NCBI RefSeq assembly: GCF_042186555.1
Contig: NC_133328.1
Coordinates: 502,102,472-502,166,471, forward strand
Reading direction: 5' to 3'
DNA: 64,000 nt
Origin: Aquarana catesbeiana
Lineage: Eukaryota > Chordata > Amphibia > Anura > Ranidae
Positions within the stretch are counted from its first letter, which is position 1; every line of letters starts with the position of its first letter. This document shows positions 33,691 through 46,620 of this stretch, piece after piece. Below the pieces are notes generated by a model, which did not search any database, was not told the origin of the DNA, and was given only the letters and a program-made list of their open reading frames with translations. A program made the translations under genes and the position numbers.

Positions 33691-34800
33691 CATGCACGTG
33701 TAGATAAGCAGATTGTACAGACTTCTTTATATTTAAAGCTGAGCCTTACCCTCAAAAAGGTTAACAACCCCACCAGCTTCTAAACATTTAGTATGTTTGT
33801 ATTAAAAAGCTTTAAAGACCCTGAGTTACCTACCTCAATTTGCTTTCACACAACCATTAACAGCACCTCTTCTGGTAATGCAGACCAGTAATCTATAACT
33901 GATCTCAAGGCAGCCAGTTTGTCAGGTTACTTCCACTCATAATGTGACCTCATGACTTTGCAGCTTTAAGACTGAGCAGTGTCCACAAAACCATGAAGTA
34001 AAATAAGTACTGTAAAAAGGACCCTCCCACAATACACAAGAAGAATTGGGACCTGGCCTGTCATATGACTATGATTTCAAGTAAGGTAAGAAATTCTGTA
34101 GAACTGCATAGTTGTTGGTAAATCTAAAAAAGATTGTACAATCTGGTTATAAAGTGTGTGGTCACTTTGTGCTGGTTCCACTGTACCACTTTGAGATCCA
34201 ATGAGGAAATTAAACCAGCAGAATATAATGGCCAGAAATAGGACCGTTTAAATGGATGCCTGCAGAAGAGTAAAATTGATGAGTTAAAGGAGTTCTATTG
34301 TCACAGCATGTACTTTCTATTTATAACATCAGCATTGTAAAAACAATACAAACAATAGTTTTTTTTGACAATCCAATATAAGTCTACATGAAAATACAGT
34401 TTTCTGTTGTGATTGCTGCCTGTCTACTGGCCATCTTTTTCCACAACTTCCTGTATTCACTGCATTCTTTACAGATTCTCCTCAGATTGTGTTAAATTTC
34501 TAAGGACTACATATCCCATGGTACCCTGTTGCCTCCACTGACTTTTCCACCTGAGACTCCTCCTCTCAGTATCTCTGTAGTTCAGAAGGGAGGCTCTGTG
34601 AAATGTGTGAAACAAGGCTTAGCAAATATGTGTCACAGAATTCAAGGAAGTAAATTGATGGGGATCTTTACAAAAGTTTCCAAAGTTCAATATCATCCAG
34701 ATTAACAAGTATAGGCTTAATATAACTGTAATACAATGAGAAAATGAATATATGATTTTAAACATTTAAATACACTTTAAATACATGGTTTAACCTATTT
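33691..34800. other. No gene recognised
   Basis: Contains a ZNF143-like word GGACTACATATCCCATGG at about 34504, probably within an old repeat. Nothing else recognised. Confidence 0.4.
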
Positions 34801-35825
34801 ATTTAACCACTTCCCATCCACTGTATGTATTTATATGTCTTCGGATGGGAAGGGTGATATCCCAGTCATCGTTGCAACTGCAGAAAATAGATATAATTTT
34901 TTTCTGCTGGTGAGTCACTGGGCCACCTTTACAGGCAGTGGAAGGGGGCCCCCCTGCCGCTTTTACCAAGCTCTCCTAAGCGATCAAGCAGCCCGGTACC
35001 ATCGTCATCACTCGGAACGGTGAAGCACTAGGAGGGGAGGAAGGTTCATTTGTTCCCAACTCTCCTCTTTGATGTAAGAAACTGGAAGTGGCAGGGATTT
35101 TGTAATTTCCCATTTTGATTTGTTGTTTAAAGGCCACTACTGGCTTGTACAGCATTTGATTAAATCAATTTCAGTTTGATCAGATGCTTTGGTGACCATT
35201 GAAGAGATAAAGAGAGAGGAGAAAAGACCCCAGATCTCCCCACAAAGAGGAACTATCATAGCCCAGCTATCACAAGGGATGTTGTTCATCCCTTGTGATA
35301 GCAATAGAGTTCAATAAAAAAAAATAAAAAAATAAAGGTACAGTGTAAAAAAAATGTAATACATAAAATAAATTATAAATGTTTAAAAAAAATGTAAAGG
35401 GTCCGTGTTCCCTCGTACTCATAAGCAAATGCGAGCACGTATGTAAGTCCTGCACGCATATGTAAATGGTGATTGCACTACTCATGTGAGTTATCAAGGC
35501 TAACTTCAGAGTGAGAGCAATATTGTGCAACATACAAAATTTCAACAACCACAACCATTTTATTCTTCAGGGCCTAAAAAATATATACAGTATAACGTTT
35601 GGAGGTTCTAAGTAAATTCCCAACAAAACAATGCTGATTTTTACACATATAAAAGAAATGTAAGAGGGGACAGGAGGCGGAGCCTAGCGGAGCAGACATG
35701 CATTGTTAGAGCTCCACACCGCTGAGGAGAGAAGAGAAGGACAAAGCGGAGCCTGCAGGCTCAAAAGGTATCCATTTGAACCTTTTTGCCCCAGGGAACA
35801 AACTGTGAAAGTTTGGGCAGGAAAT

Positions 35826-36893
35826 ATGGTACTGGGAGGAAGCCGTGGCAGAAATAAAAATCACCTCACAAAGAGCTCACAGGCACTCACTGCAACTAAA
35901 GCAGCTCCAGTCACCTCACAATATACAGCATCAGGGCGCTCTCACAGACAGAAAATGTCACAGCAAGACTCTCCATTTGAGTCAGACACAGAACAAATCC
36001 TCTCACAAACTTCTCCACAAGCCTCCTCAGCATCCCCAGTAATATTATTACAATTTGAAAAGATGCTTCATAAGGCTTTAAAACAAACCTCAGACCAAAT
36101 AACAAACAGCCTAACCAAAGAAATAAGAGAGCTGGGAAACCGCACCGCAGCCTTAGAAATAAAAATTGATGAAATTGAAATTACAACCCAAGAAAATATA
36201 ACAGAATTGCAACAATTAAAAGAAGAGAATTTAATACTTCAAACTAAGCTCGAAGATTACGAAAATAGAGCCAGACGTTCAAACTTGCGCATAAGTGGAA
36301 TTCCTGAAACTGTGACAGACCTGCAATCTACTATTACTGCTCTATTACAAGAACTAAAGCCAGATATCCCTATTGAACGTTTAGAACTGGACAGAGTACA
36401 CAGAGCCCTCACAGCCAAAAAGAAAGACGGACCCCCACGTGATATAATCACAAAATTTCATTATTACAGAACGAAAGAACAAATACTAATTGCTGCAAGA
36501 GAAAAAAAGGAACTTAATTTTCAAGGACACAATTATCAAATTTTTGCTGACCTATCCCAACTTACTATTACTAAAAGATGATCCATGAAACCCCAACTAA
36601 TGGAACTGCAACGCCACAACATTATGTATCAATGGGGCTTCCCCTTTTCAGTCAGATTTAACTACCAAGGTACAATTTACAGAAGCAGATCAGCAGATGA
36701 ACTACAACAAACCCTTTTAAAATTAAATCTGACAGAACCCACAAGCAGCAACACCCCCACACGCAGAAGAATGGCATCATCTTCACCTTCAGGCAGCACC
36801 CAGAAAATTTCAGAACAAAATGGGAATCATCATTCTCACAAAAGAGGCCGTTATGCCACATCATCCATGGACCAAGAAGATTCAATGGACTGA
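35826..36893 (+). pseudogene. L1 ORF1 protein, one premature stop
   Basis: The likely start is ATG 35826 (MVLGGSRG); an upstream in-frame ATG at 35703 is possible. A low-complexity N-terminus is followed by a coiled coil (about residues 80-145, ending LEDYENRARR) and the RRM core NLRISGIPE...LELDRVHRAL. The C-terminal domain has YYRTKEQILIAAREKKEL, then YQWGFPFSVRFNYQGTIY after a TGA at 36579-36581. The frame resumes immediately after the stop. The TGA occupies the place of an Arg in the R-rich block, so a CGA-to-TGA transition by CpG deamination is the likely cause. ORF1p is a trimeric RNA chaperone that coats LINE RNA. Confidence 0.92.
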
Positions 36894-37837
36894 CATCCTA
36901 ATTCCTGATATCTCTTCATTTATTATACTAAGAGATGGTTCTCTATAAAAAACCTGTATTTATAACTGAATGTAACTGCATTCTGATAGTCACACACTGT
37001 ATGGGATCAAGTTACATTCCAGTTATATTTCTTATTACTTCTGATTCATATAGCCTTAGAATATATAAGTGAAATAAGGAAATTCTTGTTCAGTTATATA
37101 TTTTCAGGTAATAACAATAGATTTATTACTTTTTAGGACAAATATGTTCAATAATCCAGAAGTAATGGAAGCTTTTTCTTTCTTTTCTTAAAACAAATAT
37201 ATTAGTACCTAACTAGTTCCTAGAACTATGTTTTTGTTTATTCTAACCTGAAGCAATACAACCTCAATTTTATGAGTTAACATCTAAACAGTTACATATG
37301 AATAAAATATGTAATTGTTTACTCTAAAAGGGTTAAAATCCCAAAATAATTCAAACTATCTTCATCAATACCCAAGTTATTAACAGTACCTTTCTAACTG
37401 AATTATTTAGCCTAGGGCAAGACTAACCATATACAACCACCCTGGAATAAATAATTTCAACAAAAACTATATTCTGCACTCCAATTAATGAATCATCATT
37501 TTGATGTCTTTTGACATAGCACTTCTCTCCTGTAAGCGGAAGATCTGTGTACCCCCATTAGCCCTCCTCATTCTCCCAACCATATTATGTGGGAGTGTGA
37601 CGAAGGCACTTATTCCCCTGAGAGAGATATTTATTCTCTTTCACGGGTAAATTGTGATTACTTGCAAAAAATAATTTATACAATGTATCATCTAATCTCA
37701 TATGTTTTTTGTTTACTCTTTACTCCAGAATTCACTGGTTTCTTTTCTATCTTTTCATCTCTTCAGTCCACACAGGTTGATCTGCGCAGTCAGCTCTGCA
37801 TAACAAAAAGTAAATCAAAACTATTTGATCTGTTGCC
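36894..37837 (+). other. Long inter-ORF spacer of the L1
   Basis: About 940 bp of AT-rich sequence without a supported frame separates ORF1 and ORF2, far longer than in mammalian L1. Similar spacers occur in the L1 copies at 51660-52375 (716 bp) and 58846-59827 (982 bp). Confidence 0.8.
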
Positions 37838-40800
37838 ATGGCACCACTGAATATACTTTCCCTGAATGTTTAGGGAATAAATGTCCCTCAAAAAAGGACC
37901 AAAGCCTTCCGTACTTTCCATAACAAGAAGGCTCACATAGTATGCCTCCAAGAAACACACTTCACCAAAGATTCTACTCCAAAATATATTTCTCCTTTTT
38001 ATCAACAAATTTACACGGCTTCTGCCTGTACCAAACAAAGGGGTACTCTAATTGCATTTCACCGATCCACACCATTCACCTTATCATCAGAAATTAAAGA
38101 CCCAGAAGGTAGATACCTGATACTCATGGGTTATATAATGGATACAGCAATCACGGTGATTTCCTACTACGCTCCTAACAAACAACCTACACCATTCCTC
38201 TCACATAAATTACAAGTGATTAATACACACAAAATAGGAACAGTGATAATGTGCGGGGATTCGAACCAGGTCCTCCTCCCATTTCTAGATAAATCACCTT
38301 TTACACCATCCAAAATAACCTCTAGATTACCTTTTTCTCAACTTCTTTCCAAATACAATCTGGTAGATTCGTGGAGAGAAAGTAACCCAATGAAAAAGAA
38401 ATTCACTTATTTCTCGCACCCTCATCAAACCTTCACCAGAATAGATCATATTTTTCTAACAATAGGAATGATACCAGAAATTATTGCATCAGATATAATT
38501 CCGATTCCGTGGTCTGACCATAATGCAGTATACACTACTATAGCCTCAGCCATACCAAAAGCGCATGACCCAATGTGGTACTTACCGGACATAATGCTCA
38601 AACACCCACTACATCAGATGGCAATTGAACAAGCTTTAAAGGAATACATATCAATTAATAATACAACAGACATTTCCCCAATAACACTGTGGGAAGCTCA
38701 TAAGCCTGTCTTGCGTGGTACAATACAAAGACAAATGGCACTATTTAAACGGGAACGCAAAAATCTAGCAAAAAAACTAGAACTCAATTTTAATGCAGCC
38801 TACATATCATTTCAAGATAATCCATCTCAGAGTACAAAATCTCATCTGGAAAAATCTAGATTGGAATACGATCTATTTCTCACTGAGTCAGTTGATAAAT
38901 CCCTCAAACGCTCCAAACACAATTTCTACATGAATACAAACAAACCGGGTATATATTTGGCTCGGGCATTAAATTCAACTAACAAATCTTTCAAACCAAT
39001 ACGTTTGAAATTATCAAAAAATGTTTATACTTGTAATCCAGTTAAAATAGTCCATAAATTTCACTCACATCTCGCAACTTTATACAAGACAAACAATGAA
39101 TTTAATCCTACAGAGGCTAAATCCTTCTTCTCAAAAATAACCTTACCTGAGTTGTCTCAGAATCAAAAAAGCAGTTTGGATGAGCCTATAACTATAGATG
39201 AAGTTGCTAACGCCATAAAAGACCTAAAACTTAACAAAAGACCAGGCCCAGACGGCTACTCGGCTTTATACTATAAAACATTCTCAGAAATACTCTCTCC
39301 CATTCTCACTGAAACTTTTAACAAACTTCTAGAAGGACATTCTTTTCGGCAAGAAACACTAATGGCAATTGTTTGTATGATCCCAAAACCCCTTTCTGAT
39401 GATACTTCCTGTGTGAATTATCGGCCTATCTCTCTGTTAAACCTTGATATTAAATTATTAGCAAAAATAATAGCAAAACGCCTCAATAGCATTATAGGAA
39501 AATTAATACATAGAGATCAAGTAGGCTTCATGCCAAATAGACAGGCAGGCGATAATATACGCAGGGCAGTGTTATTGGTACATATTGCTAAAAAACGGAA
39601 AATCCCTTTATGTTTTCTATCTCTCGATATTAAGAGGGCATTTGACACAGTATCCTGGCAATATATGCAATATTCATTACAAAAATGGGGTTTTGGAAAC
39701 CACTTTTTAACATGGATCAAAGCATTATATAATAAACCCAAAGCCTATATAAAATACGCTGGATACAAATCTGATGCCTTTAATATCGAAAGAGGTACCC
39801 GACAGGGTTGCCCATTATCTCCCTTATTATTTGCCCTTATACTCGAACCCATGGCCCAATACATTAGAACAAACCAAACTATAACTGGCATTGAAGTAGG
39901 AGGTATTACACACAAATTATGTATATTTGCAGACGATATATTACTTTTTCTATCATCACCACAGGTCTCTGGTCCTAACTTAATACCAGCTCTTGATGGA
40001 TTTGCAGCCCTATCCGGCCTTATGATTAATCCTAAGAAATGCCTAGTGCTTAATATTTCGCTCACAAACATGGAATTGATCCTGGCTAGGGCTGCACTCC
40101 CATTCACATGGGCAGAAAAATCAATCCCATATCTTGGAATTCATTTAACAGCATCTCATTCTGACTTATTCTCAACCAATTATCCTCCTGTATTAAGACA
40201 GATCACAAATCTAATAAAACAATGGTCGCAACTTCCTTTATCCTGGATAGGGAAGATTAATGCAATCAAAATGACTATTCTACCCAAATTGCTTTATCTA
40301 TTCAGAGTCCTCCCTATTTCAATTCCTTCCTATTTTTTGAGAATAGTACAAAAAAGAGCAACTTCATTTATATGGGGCTCTTCTAAACCACGTATACCTA
40401 TACACACACTACATCTTCCCATAAATAAAGGAGGCCTGGGATACCCTAATTTTACTAACTACTACAGAGCAGCACATTTGGCCAGTCTGTCCAAATACCA
40501 TGCAAAACAGGAAATCCCATTATGGGTATTTATAGAGGCTTCAGAAAATGACCCTCTATTAATATCAAACTTGTTATGGCTTGATCCAAAGGCCGCTTTA
40601 AAATTCATAATCCCATAACTAAACACTTCTTATCTCTCTGGGATAAACTAAAAACCAAATATCAGTTACAATCTCCACACAATCCTCTCCTTTCTTTTAT
40701 CAGAAATCCGGCCTTTTATCCGGCATGGATCTACCCAAATTCTTTTAAAGCTTGGGCAACATCAGGCATTCAGACACTAAATGACTTCATAGCATCTAAA

Positions 40801-41556
40801 TCATTCCTTTCATTCCCATCACTTAGAGAAAAATATGATCTACCAAACTCTGAGATATTTAGATATCTCCAAATCAAAAATTTCTATACACCATTCCTAA
40901 AGGGGGATACACCATTATCCCAATTATCCATTTTTGAATCAATCTATACAAAAGATCCATTTGCTAAAGGTACAATTTCATCACTTTATAATCAATTATA
41001 TGGAGTAGTAAATCTTAATAGACCCTCTTACGTTCAGAGGTGGGAGGAGGACCTGGGACGAACTTTAGAAGACACGGACTGGTCTAACATATGGCTCACA
41101 TCTAAGTCATCCTCACCCAACATCTTAGCACTGGAGACAAATTATAAAGTCCTAACTCGCTGGTACCTTGTACCCGCTAGAGTGGCAAAATATTCACCTA
41201 ATACCTCAGCTCTTTGTTTTCGAGGATGCCCAGAAATAGGCACACATTTACACATATGGTGGACGTGCCCAGTAATCCAAACCTTCTGGAAGGAAGTCTT
41301 CGTGATTGCATCTAAAATATTTAAAAAAATAATACAACCAGATCCATATATAACTTTACTTAATCTAAAACCGGAATGGTTAACACTCTCTCAATTCAAA
41401 CTTATGATCCAACTAATAACGGCTGCAAAACAAACAGTGGCCAAAGCATGGAAATCTCCTACGTTGGTACTAGCAGAAACAATTCACAGAATGAATAATA
41501 CAATGTCCCATGCTAAGATGGTAGCCATCGATCAAAATCAAATTTCAAAATTTTAA
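37838..41556 (+). pseudogene. L1 ORF2 protein, one stop and one frameshift
   Basis: The start is ATG 37838. The endonuclease domain shows CLQETHF (catalytic Glu), CGDSNQ (usually GDFN), TRIDHIF and SDHNAV. RT shows YRPISLLNLDIKLLAK, DQVGFMPNRQAGDN, LSLDIKRAFDTV, GTRQGCPLSPLLFALILEP and FADD in CIFADDILLF. The C-terminus has a Cys-His knuckle CFRGCPEIGTHLHIWWTC. Lesions are a TAG at 37871-37873 (codon 12, in place of a Trp-like residue) and a 1-nt frameshift near 40606. After the shift the other frame is open to 41556. The protein nicks target DNA and reverse-transcribes the LINE RNA. The full length of about 1240 residues is normal. Confidence 0.94.
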
Positions 41557-42556
41557 AAACTTTGGCATCCTTGGATAAAACAACAGTTCCTGTGAAATTT
41601 CAATGACTCTGTCCTGTTGCCATGGTAACAGATTAAATGACTTACAGAGACACCCATTCTAAGGCTTCAAAGAGAACTAAAAAGAATAATAAACTGACGA
41701 GCGGGACAACCTTGTGGACCATACCTCTGCCTTTCTACCCTTTTTCTTCTTTCTCTTTCCTTTTCTCCACCTTACGATTAAAGCTCATTATTAGAATATA
41801 TTTGACCTATATACACTCTACCTGTAAACAATATATATAGTAGGTATAAATCATTTAAATACCTACAAAAGTAACTAAGGAAATGATATATATCTTTAAT
41901 TTAGGTTTACGTGAACCCAATGTTTAATATTTGAAATTTCATGATATTTACCTATATAATCCCTACTGTAAAACAATGAGCTTACTTTATAGATCCTTGT
42001 AAACTTACTTTATGTATCTTTATAATATTGTATACTCAATAAACTTCTTTTGACAAGGAAAGAAATGTAAGAATGTGCCAAGGTTGGAAGTAGTTAAGTT
42101 CATGCTCATAAATGCAGTTATTTTGTTTTTTAATATTCACAACTGACAAAGATAATTAACAATTTAGAGATTAATGCCTAAGACATTACTCAACTAAATG
42201 TTGTATGTTTATGTTTTTTTCACTGCTTTGTTAAATTCTAAAAGGATATAATTGTTACAATATAGGTGAAATGTCATGATAAAAAGGACTATTTTATAAA
42301 TGAGGTTAGATGAAAAATATGTCAGCTGAAAAATAATAATTACATCTGTTTAGCTAACACACTTTTAACTAATTGACCAAATACAGACTAACACTTTTTT
42401 TCTTTTTAATTAAAAAGTATTTCAGACTTTCAGGTCCTAAACTATCTTCTCTCACATGAGGAAAAGAGGAAAAAAGCGATAATGTATTGCATTTTGTGGT
42501 TACAAAGCAAAATCATACTTTTCCACTAGACCAGAGTTCTTCTTGTGACCCTATTC

Positions 42557-43040
42557 TTAAAGAGGAACTGCAGTCTACTCACATAATTTGGAATAAAAAC
42601 ATCTTTGCCATTCTGAAGCTTCCCTCCAACCACTTTGCATATTATTTTATATATGCTGTGATTCTGTACTTGCCAAATATGCTGCATAAATCTCCCTCCA
42701 CTGAGTCTGGCTGCAAACATTTTAACTGTGGGTAGCTGAAGCTGCTGCCTGTTCACTTCCTGGATTTACACAGACACACAGAGGTACACCTCCAGCTCTG
42801 CAGTTATCATTAGCTCTCTTATGACTCATTCCCTCTCTCTTCCTGGCAAACTCTCACGAGAGTGAGAGAGGGAGAGCTGTGCATGATGTCATAAGCCTGG
42901 GCTTTTTACCAGACAAGAAAAAGGAAGTGGGCTGTATAAGGTATTTACTGCCAGAAAAAAAAATGTTTTACTATCCAAAGTTAAAACAGAAGATTTAATA
43001 GATGGAAAGATGAAAAAATGACTTTAGGTCCGCTTTAGGT
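42557..43040. repeat. TTAA/AAAGAGGAACTG-type repeat
   Basis: Starts TTAAAGAGGAACTGCAGTC and ends CTTTAGGTCCGCTTTAGG, a rough inverted match (AAAGNGGANCT). It is non-coding. A hairpin CTCTCACGAGAGTGAGAG lies at about 42852. Confidence 0.5.
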
Positions 43041-43144
43041 ATTAGATATAATTACATTTTATATTAAGGAATGTCTCTTTAGCTTTTTTAAGCATTTACC
43101 TCTGTCTATTTCCCTTTCAAGATGTACTGTTTTAGGCCCTTTCA

Positions 43145-43456
43145 CTAAAGTGATACTAAACACACACTGTTTAATTTACATTACCCCTTATATTTCTGTG
43201 TGTGGATGATGACACTGTAATTATTTTAATAAAAAAATTGAAGTACCTTCTTCCCTAATCAATATACAGCTGTCATATGATCCAGCTCTTTCCCAGCCTG
43301 TCTGTGGGGAAACAGTGATAGGAGGAGCTTCTAGGCCTCTACTACTGGTCACATGTTCAAAATATGCGACCAGCAGTACAACAACAAAAAAAACAGCTTT
43401 TAGGATACAGAATAAAAATAAATAATTCATATCAAAAACATGTCTTAGATTGTCAT

Positions 43457-43525
<69 letters not shown>

Positions 43526-43990
43526 CATTCTTTATTATTTTTTGGCATGATGTGGGTGGAATCACAGGCTGTGTCACTCCCCTCCAGCATTTGTCCTAGA
43601 ATAACAGGGAGGTGAAGCCTCCATCAATCAAGATGTAATATCCTAACCCCATTGTGAGAGGGAGTGAGCTGTCATTTACCAGATTGTTTACACCCACATG
43701 TGTGACTCTATAGTCACATGGGATGCTAAGATGTGATAGGGAGGAAATGAAAACCAAAGAAACACACTAAAAACTGAGCATGTGCACTAGCTGCCAACAA
43801 TGCTCTGCAAAATCCCCAACTGTAGTAGGGACATGGGCATGAGGGGGAGAGACAGAGAACAGCAGGATCAATCAGGTTTTTTGCAGAATACAGAAAACAA
43901 ATCCCAAAGTGACTGACTGAGTATGAACAGCATGTACAGTAATACAGCACAGCAATTGTTTTTAATGATGTGCGTTTATTGACACTTTAA
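43145..43990. repeat. AAAGTGATACTAAAC-type frog repeat with microsatellite
   Basis: Begins CTAAAGTGATACTAAACACA and ends TTATTGACACTTTAATG, roughly inverted. Internal phrases (GATCCAGCTCTTTCCC, GGAGGAGCTTCTAGGCC) are from a dispersed frog family that I recognise only by its text. Confidence 0.5.
43459..43522. repeat. (TA)n microsatellite
   Basis: About 32 uninterrupted TA units inside the surrounding repeat. Confidence 0.97.
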
Positions 43991-44569
43991 TGCTAGATAA
44001 GGAGCCATGATGATCTAAAAAGCGCAGTAGCACCAAACCCAAGATTCCATTTGCTAAAGGCCAATTAGTTAAATTATTTTTTCATGGTTACTAAAATTTT
44101 TGGGTTAGCAGTAAATTAATCAGGATCTACTAGTCAGTTGCTAGTGGATATTGAGCAGATTACCAGACCATTGGATGTCTAAAAAAGAGAAGGATTGTGA
44201 GCTCACGTACTACCTCTAGAAAACTAAAACACTGAATCCTTAATTTTCACATATAGAAAAGTTAAGGGGACCAGCAGATAAAAATGTACTCACTCCTCAC
44301 AGGTGAATTGTAGTTATGAGTGAATGTGCTTAGGTTCAATTTGCCATTCATCAAACTCATTGTAAAATCTATAAATTGTGTACATTAATCCAAACCCTAT
44401 TGATGTCAATGAAAGACAAAATCTTGAAAATCAGTTCTGGCATAAGATCAAACAAAGGATATAAGTAGCTGGGCACTATCAGAGGGATATGTACAAATGC
44501 AAAACATAATTTTACAAAATACAAATCAGTGGGGAGAGGACCCTTTATTTTATGTGACTTCAAGGGTGA
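43991..44569. other. No gene recognised
   Basis: Nothing recognised on either strand. Confidence 0.4.
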
Positions 44570-44579
44570 TAGTTAAAAA

Positions 44580-45150
44580 ATAAAAGATGGCCACTTAGCC
44601 TTGGAGCTGCGCACACGGCCAGCTATTTCAAGTCTCCTGTTGAGCATCATTTGATGGCCAGAGGAGGTAAATGCTGGGCCAGCTCCCATCCGCCACCGAC
44701 CACTTGTTCCTCGGTGGTTGACGGGCAAAATGGCACCTGCTCCTCCTCAGCCAGCACCGCATGGCGCTAGCTCATTGGGGAACCCCAGCCTTGCCAGCCT
44801 GAGTAATGAGCCACTGGATCAATCATATCCTGTGAGTACATCTCCCATTGCTTATAAGTCCGCAGCATCCACTGAATCACTGATAGAGCAGTGTCCTTAG
44901 AGGGTACTGACCATCAGACCTTAGTCACTAAATTTTCAGAGCTATTGGAGCAGGGCCTGGCTGAAACAGTGAAGCAGATTAATATGACAATCAAAGCAGA
45001 TCTGCAAGAGCTGGGGACTAGGATTGACACTATAAAGACCAAGCTAGAGGCGACTGTATCTCGTACTAATCAAAACACCCCATGCATAGAGAGTATACAG
45101 CAACAACTAGATCAAGCCCTGGTAAAAATTGATGAATCAAGATGCTTTAT
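44580..45150 (+). pseudogene. 5' UTR and ORF1 N-terminus of an L1 relic
   Basis: A GC-rich leader contains AAGATGGCC, followed by a Pro/Ser-rich frame from 44718. A second frame from 44891 has a coiled-coil pattern (LLEQGLAETVKQINMTIKAD, LQELGTRIDTIKTKLEATV) as in L1 ORF1 proteins. The two frames differ, so one frameshift separates them. The sequence departs from ORF1 near 45150 before the RNA-binding core. Confidence 0.65.
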
Positions 45151-46140
45151 CTCCAGGGACCTCATCTCCTGTGGGCTCGTGTCGTCCTGGGGGGGCCTGC
45201 TTACCCTCTTTCTCCATTATGGCATCAAGCATCCTCTGGGTGTTCTGGAGACTTTAGAGCCCCTTGAAGTTTTTGTCTTTCCCTGAGGTTGGGAGGTTAT
45301 TGATTCTTCTAGATCGCCTTGGTTGTTGGGAACTCTGGAACCCTCATGGGGTTCCCCTACGATGTGTCATTGGAACTTTAGTCATCATTTTTTCTCTTTG
45401 AATTTCTAATTTTATATTGGTTTTTATTTCTTTTGAGACAAGCTTTGCTGTTTCTATGGCACTCTACACTCTTTTTTTGGAGTCCTTTATGGGATGTGGC
45501 AATGGCTACACTGCAGTGGGCTTCTTTTTATACGCTTATATATTAGTTACTCATAATATGCTTTAGTGTTCATATGAGAGATGTGGGGACATAGTTTTTG
45601 TCTGCAGTTCCTTGATTTATATGTTCTTCTAGCGCATTCAGAGCATGCAGGAGCACGCATGCTCTGAACGCACGCACCGCCTGCTCCACCCCTAAACCCA
45701 GATGTGACATCAGCAGCCATTTCTGAGTGTACCCGAGTGTCCTAGAAGTGATGGGAGCCACAAGCATAGCCGATACCAACTGTTCTTCGCAACCACACCG
45801 CAGCACGTCCCCCCATGGAGCGGATGAACCGTTCTTGCACCACGTGCGTTCACATATCTGTAGGTTGCTTCATTTACATTGGTTAATCAAAGTTTTTAAA
45901 TTGCTGCACTTAGATGACACTGCTATTTTCTTTTGTTTTCATGTATTTATAGAGTTTCTTCTAGCTCTTTCTAGAGCCATCAGCCGTCAAGTACCAGTCA
46001 TTTCACCACCAGAGACTATTATTAACATTCATGGACTTTATTTCTTTCTTAGGCTAAATCCTGTGTATATGCCCTTTTCATCCAGCATCCTGAGTGCCAA
46101 TATCTCCAATATCTGTGTCCCTTTTTTTTTTTTTTTTTTT
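45151..46140. other. Non-coding segment with a GC-rich hairpin
   Basis: Holds TTCAGAGCATGC/GCATGCTCTGAA arms at about 45635-45670 within a CpG-rich block, and a T-run at 46121-46142. It may be L1 spacer sequence plus an unrelated insertion. Confidence 0.35.
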
Positions 46141-46142
46141 TT

Positions 46143-46620
46143 AGACTGTACCCGATGGCCTCTGCAGAGTGCTGTAGAGGTTGTACACTACGTGGCACCA
46201 TGCTCCACATTTGGTGGGAATGTTCTAAAATTAAGAACTATTGTAACATGTTTTCCATGCACCACAGAATAACAGGGTTACCTATTGCAAAGCAAACCCA
46301 CATTGGACCACTTAATGACCCTCCACCTGGGTTATCACACCCGTTGAGGGGATTGGTCTATTTTATTCTCTTGGCAGCTAAAAATTGCTGTAGAGGGAGC
46401 GTGGAAGACATCCTTAGTTTTGATTCACCGTCTGGAGCACAAGATCTCCTGGACTATGATCCATGAAAAGGTTGTTAATATTGTAAATTATCAAAAAGGC
46501 TTGTTTGAACAAAGTTGGGAACCATGGGCAACTTATATGTATGTGTCCCTTTCCCTGACTCCAGTGCCTACCCCGAATCTTGGTGCCTCCCGTGTATCCT
46601 AGGTCTCTTTCTTTTCTTAT
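46143..46620 (+). pseudogene. ORF2 C-terminus of an L1 relic
   Basis: A frame encodes a Cys-His knuckle (CCRGCTLRGTMLHIWWEC), then LVYFILLAAKNCCRGS and a degraded C-terminal W-rich segment ending QSWEPWATYMY in another frame. This order is typical of the last 150 residues of L1 ORF2. It may be the 3' end of the element that starts at 44580, with most of ORF2 deleted. Confidence 0.75.

Larger units (their letters stand above)
35666..42058 (+). mobile_element. Full-length L1-clade LINE, recently inserted
   Basis: The exact 14-bp duplication AAAGAAATGTAAGA flanks it (35652-35665 and 42059-42072). It has a short 5' UTR, ORF1, a 0.94-kb spacer, ORF2 and a 3' end AATAAACTTCTTTTGACAAGG with no poly-A tail. 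Only three coding lesions were found in about 4.8 kb of ORF. It inserted in the TTAA-flanked element. Confidence 0.94.
34807..42093. mobile_element. TTAA-flanked DNA element (CCACTTCC ends), split by an L1
   Basis: TTAA sits directly outside both ends (34803-34806 and 42094-42097). The ends CCACTTCC and GGAAGTAG are inverted. Removing the L1 and one duplication leaves about 880 bp. TTAA duplications suggest piggyBac or Kolobok ancestry. No transposase is present. Confidence 0.7.

Noticed and set aside
34500..34530. ZNF143-like ACTACA...TCCCATGG word as a host promoter
   Set aside because: No CpG island, no following exon and no further promoter elements; most likely part of an old repeat.
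43221..43615. Overlapping plus and minus frames rich in Ile-Tyr
   Set aside because: Again TA microsatellite translation inside a dispersed repeat.
45727..46272. 181-codon plus-strand frame
   Set aside because: No domain, rich in Phe/Leu/Pro from T- and C-rich DNA, and it runs through a poly-T tract into antisense-looking LINE sequence in the wrong frame.
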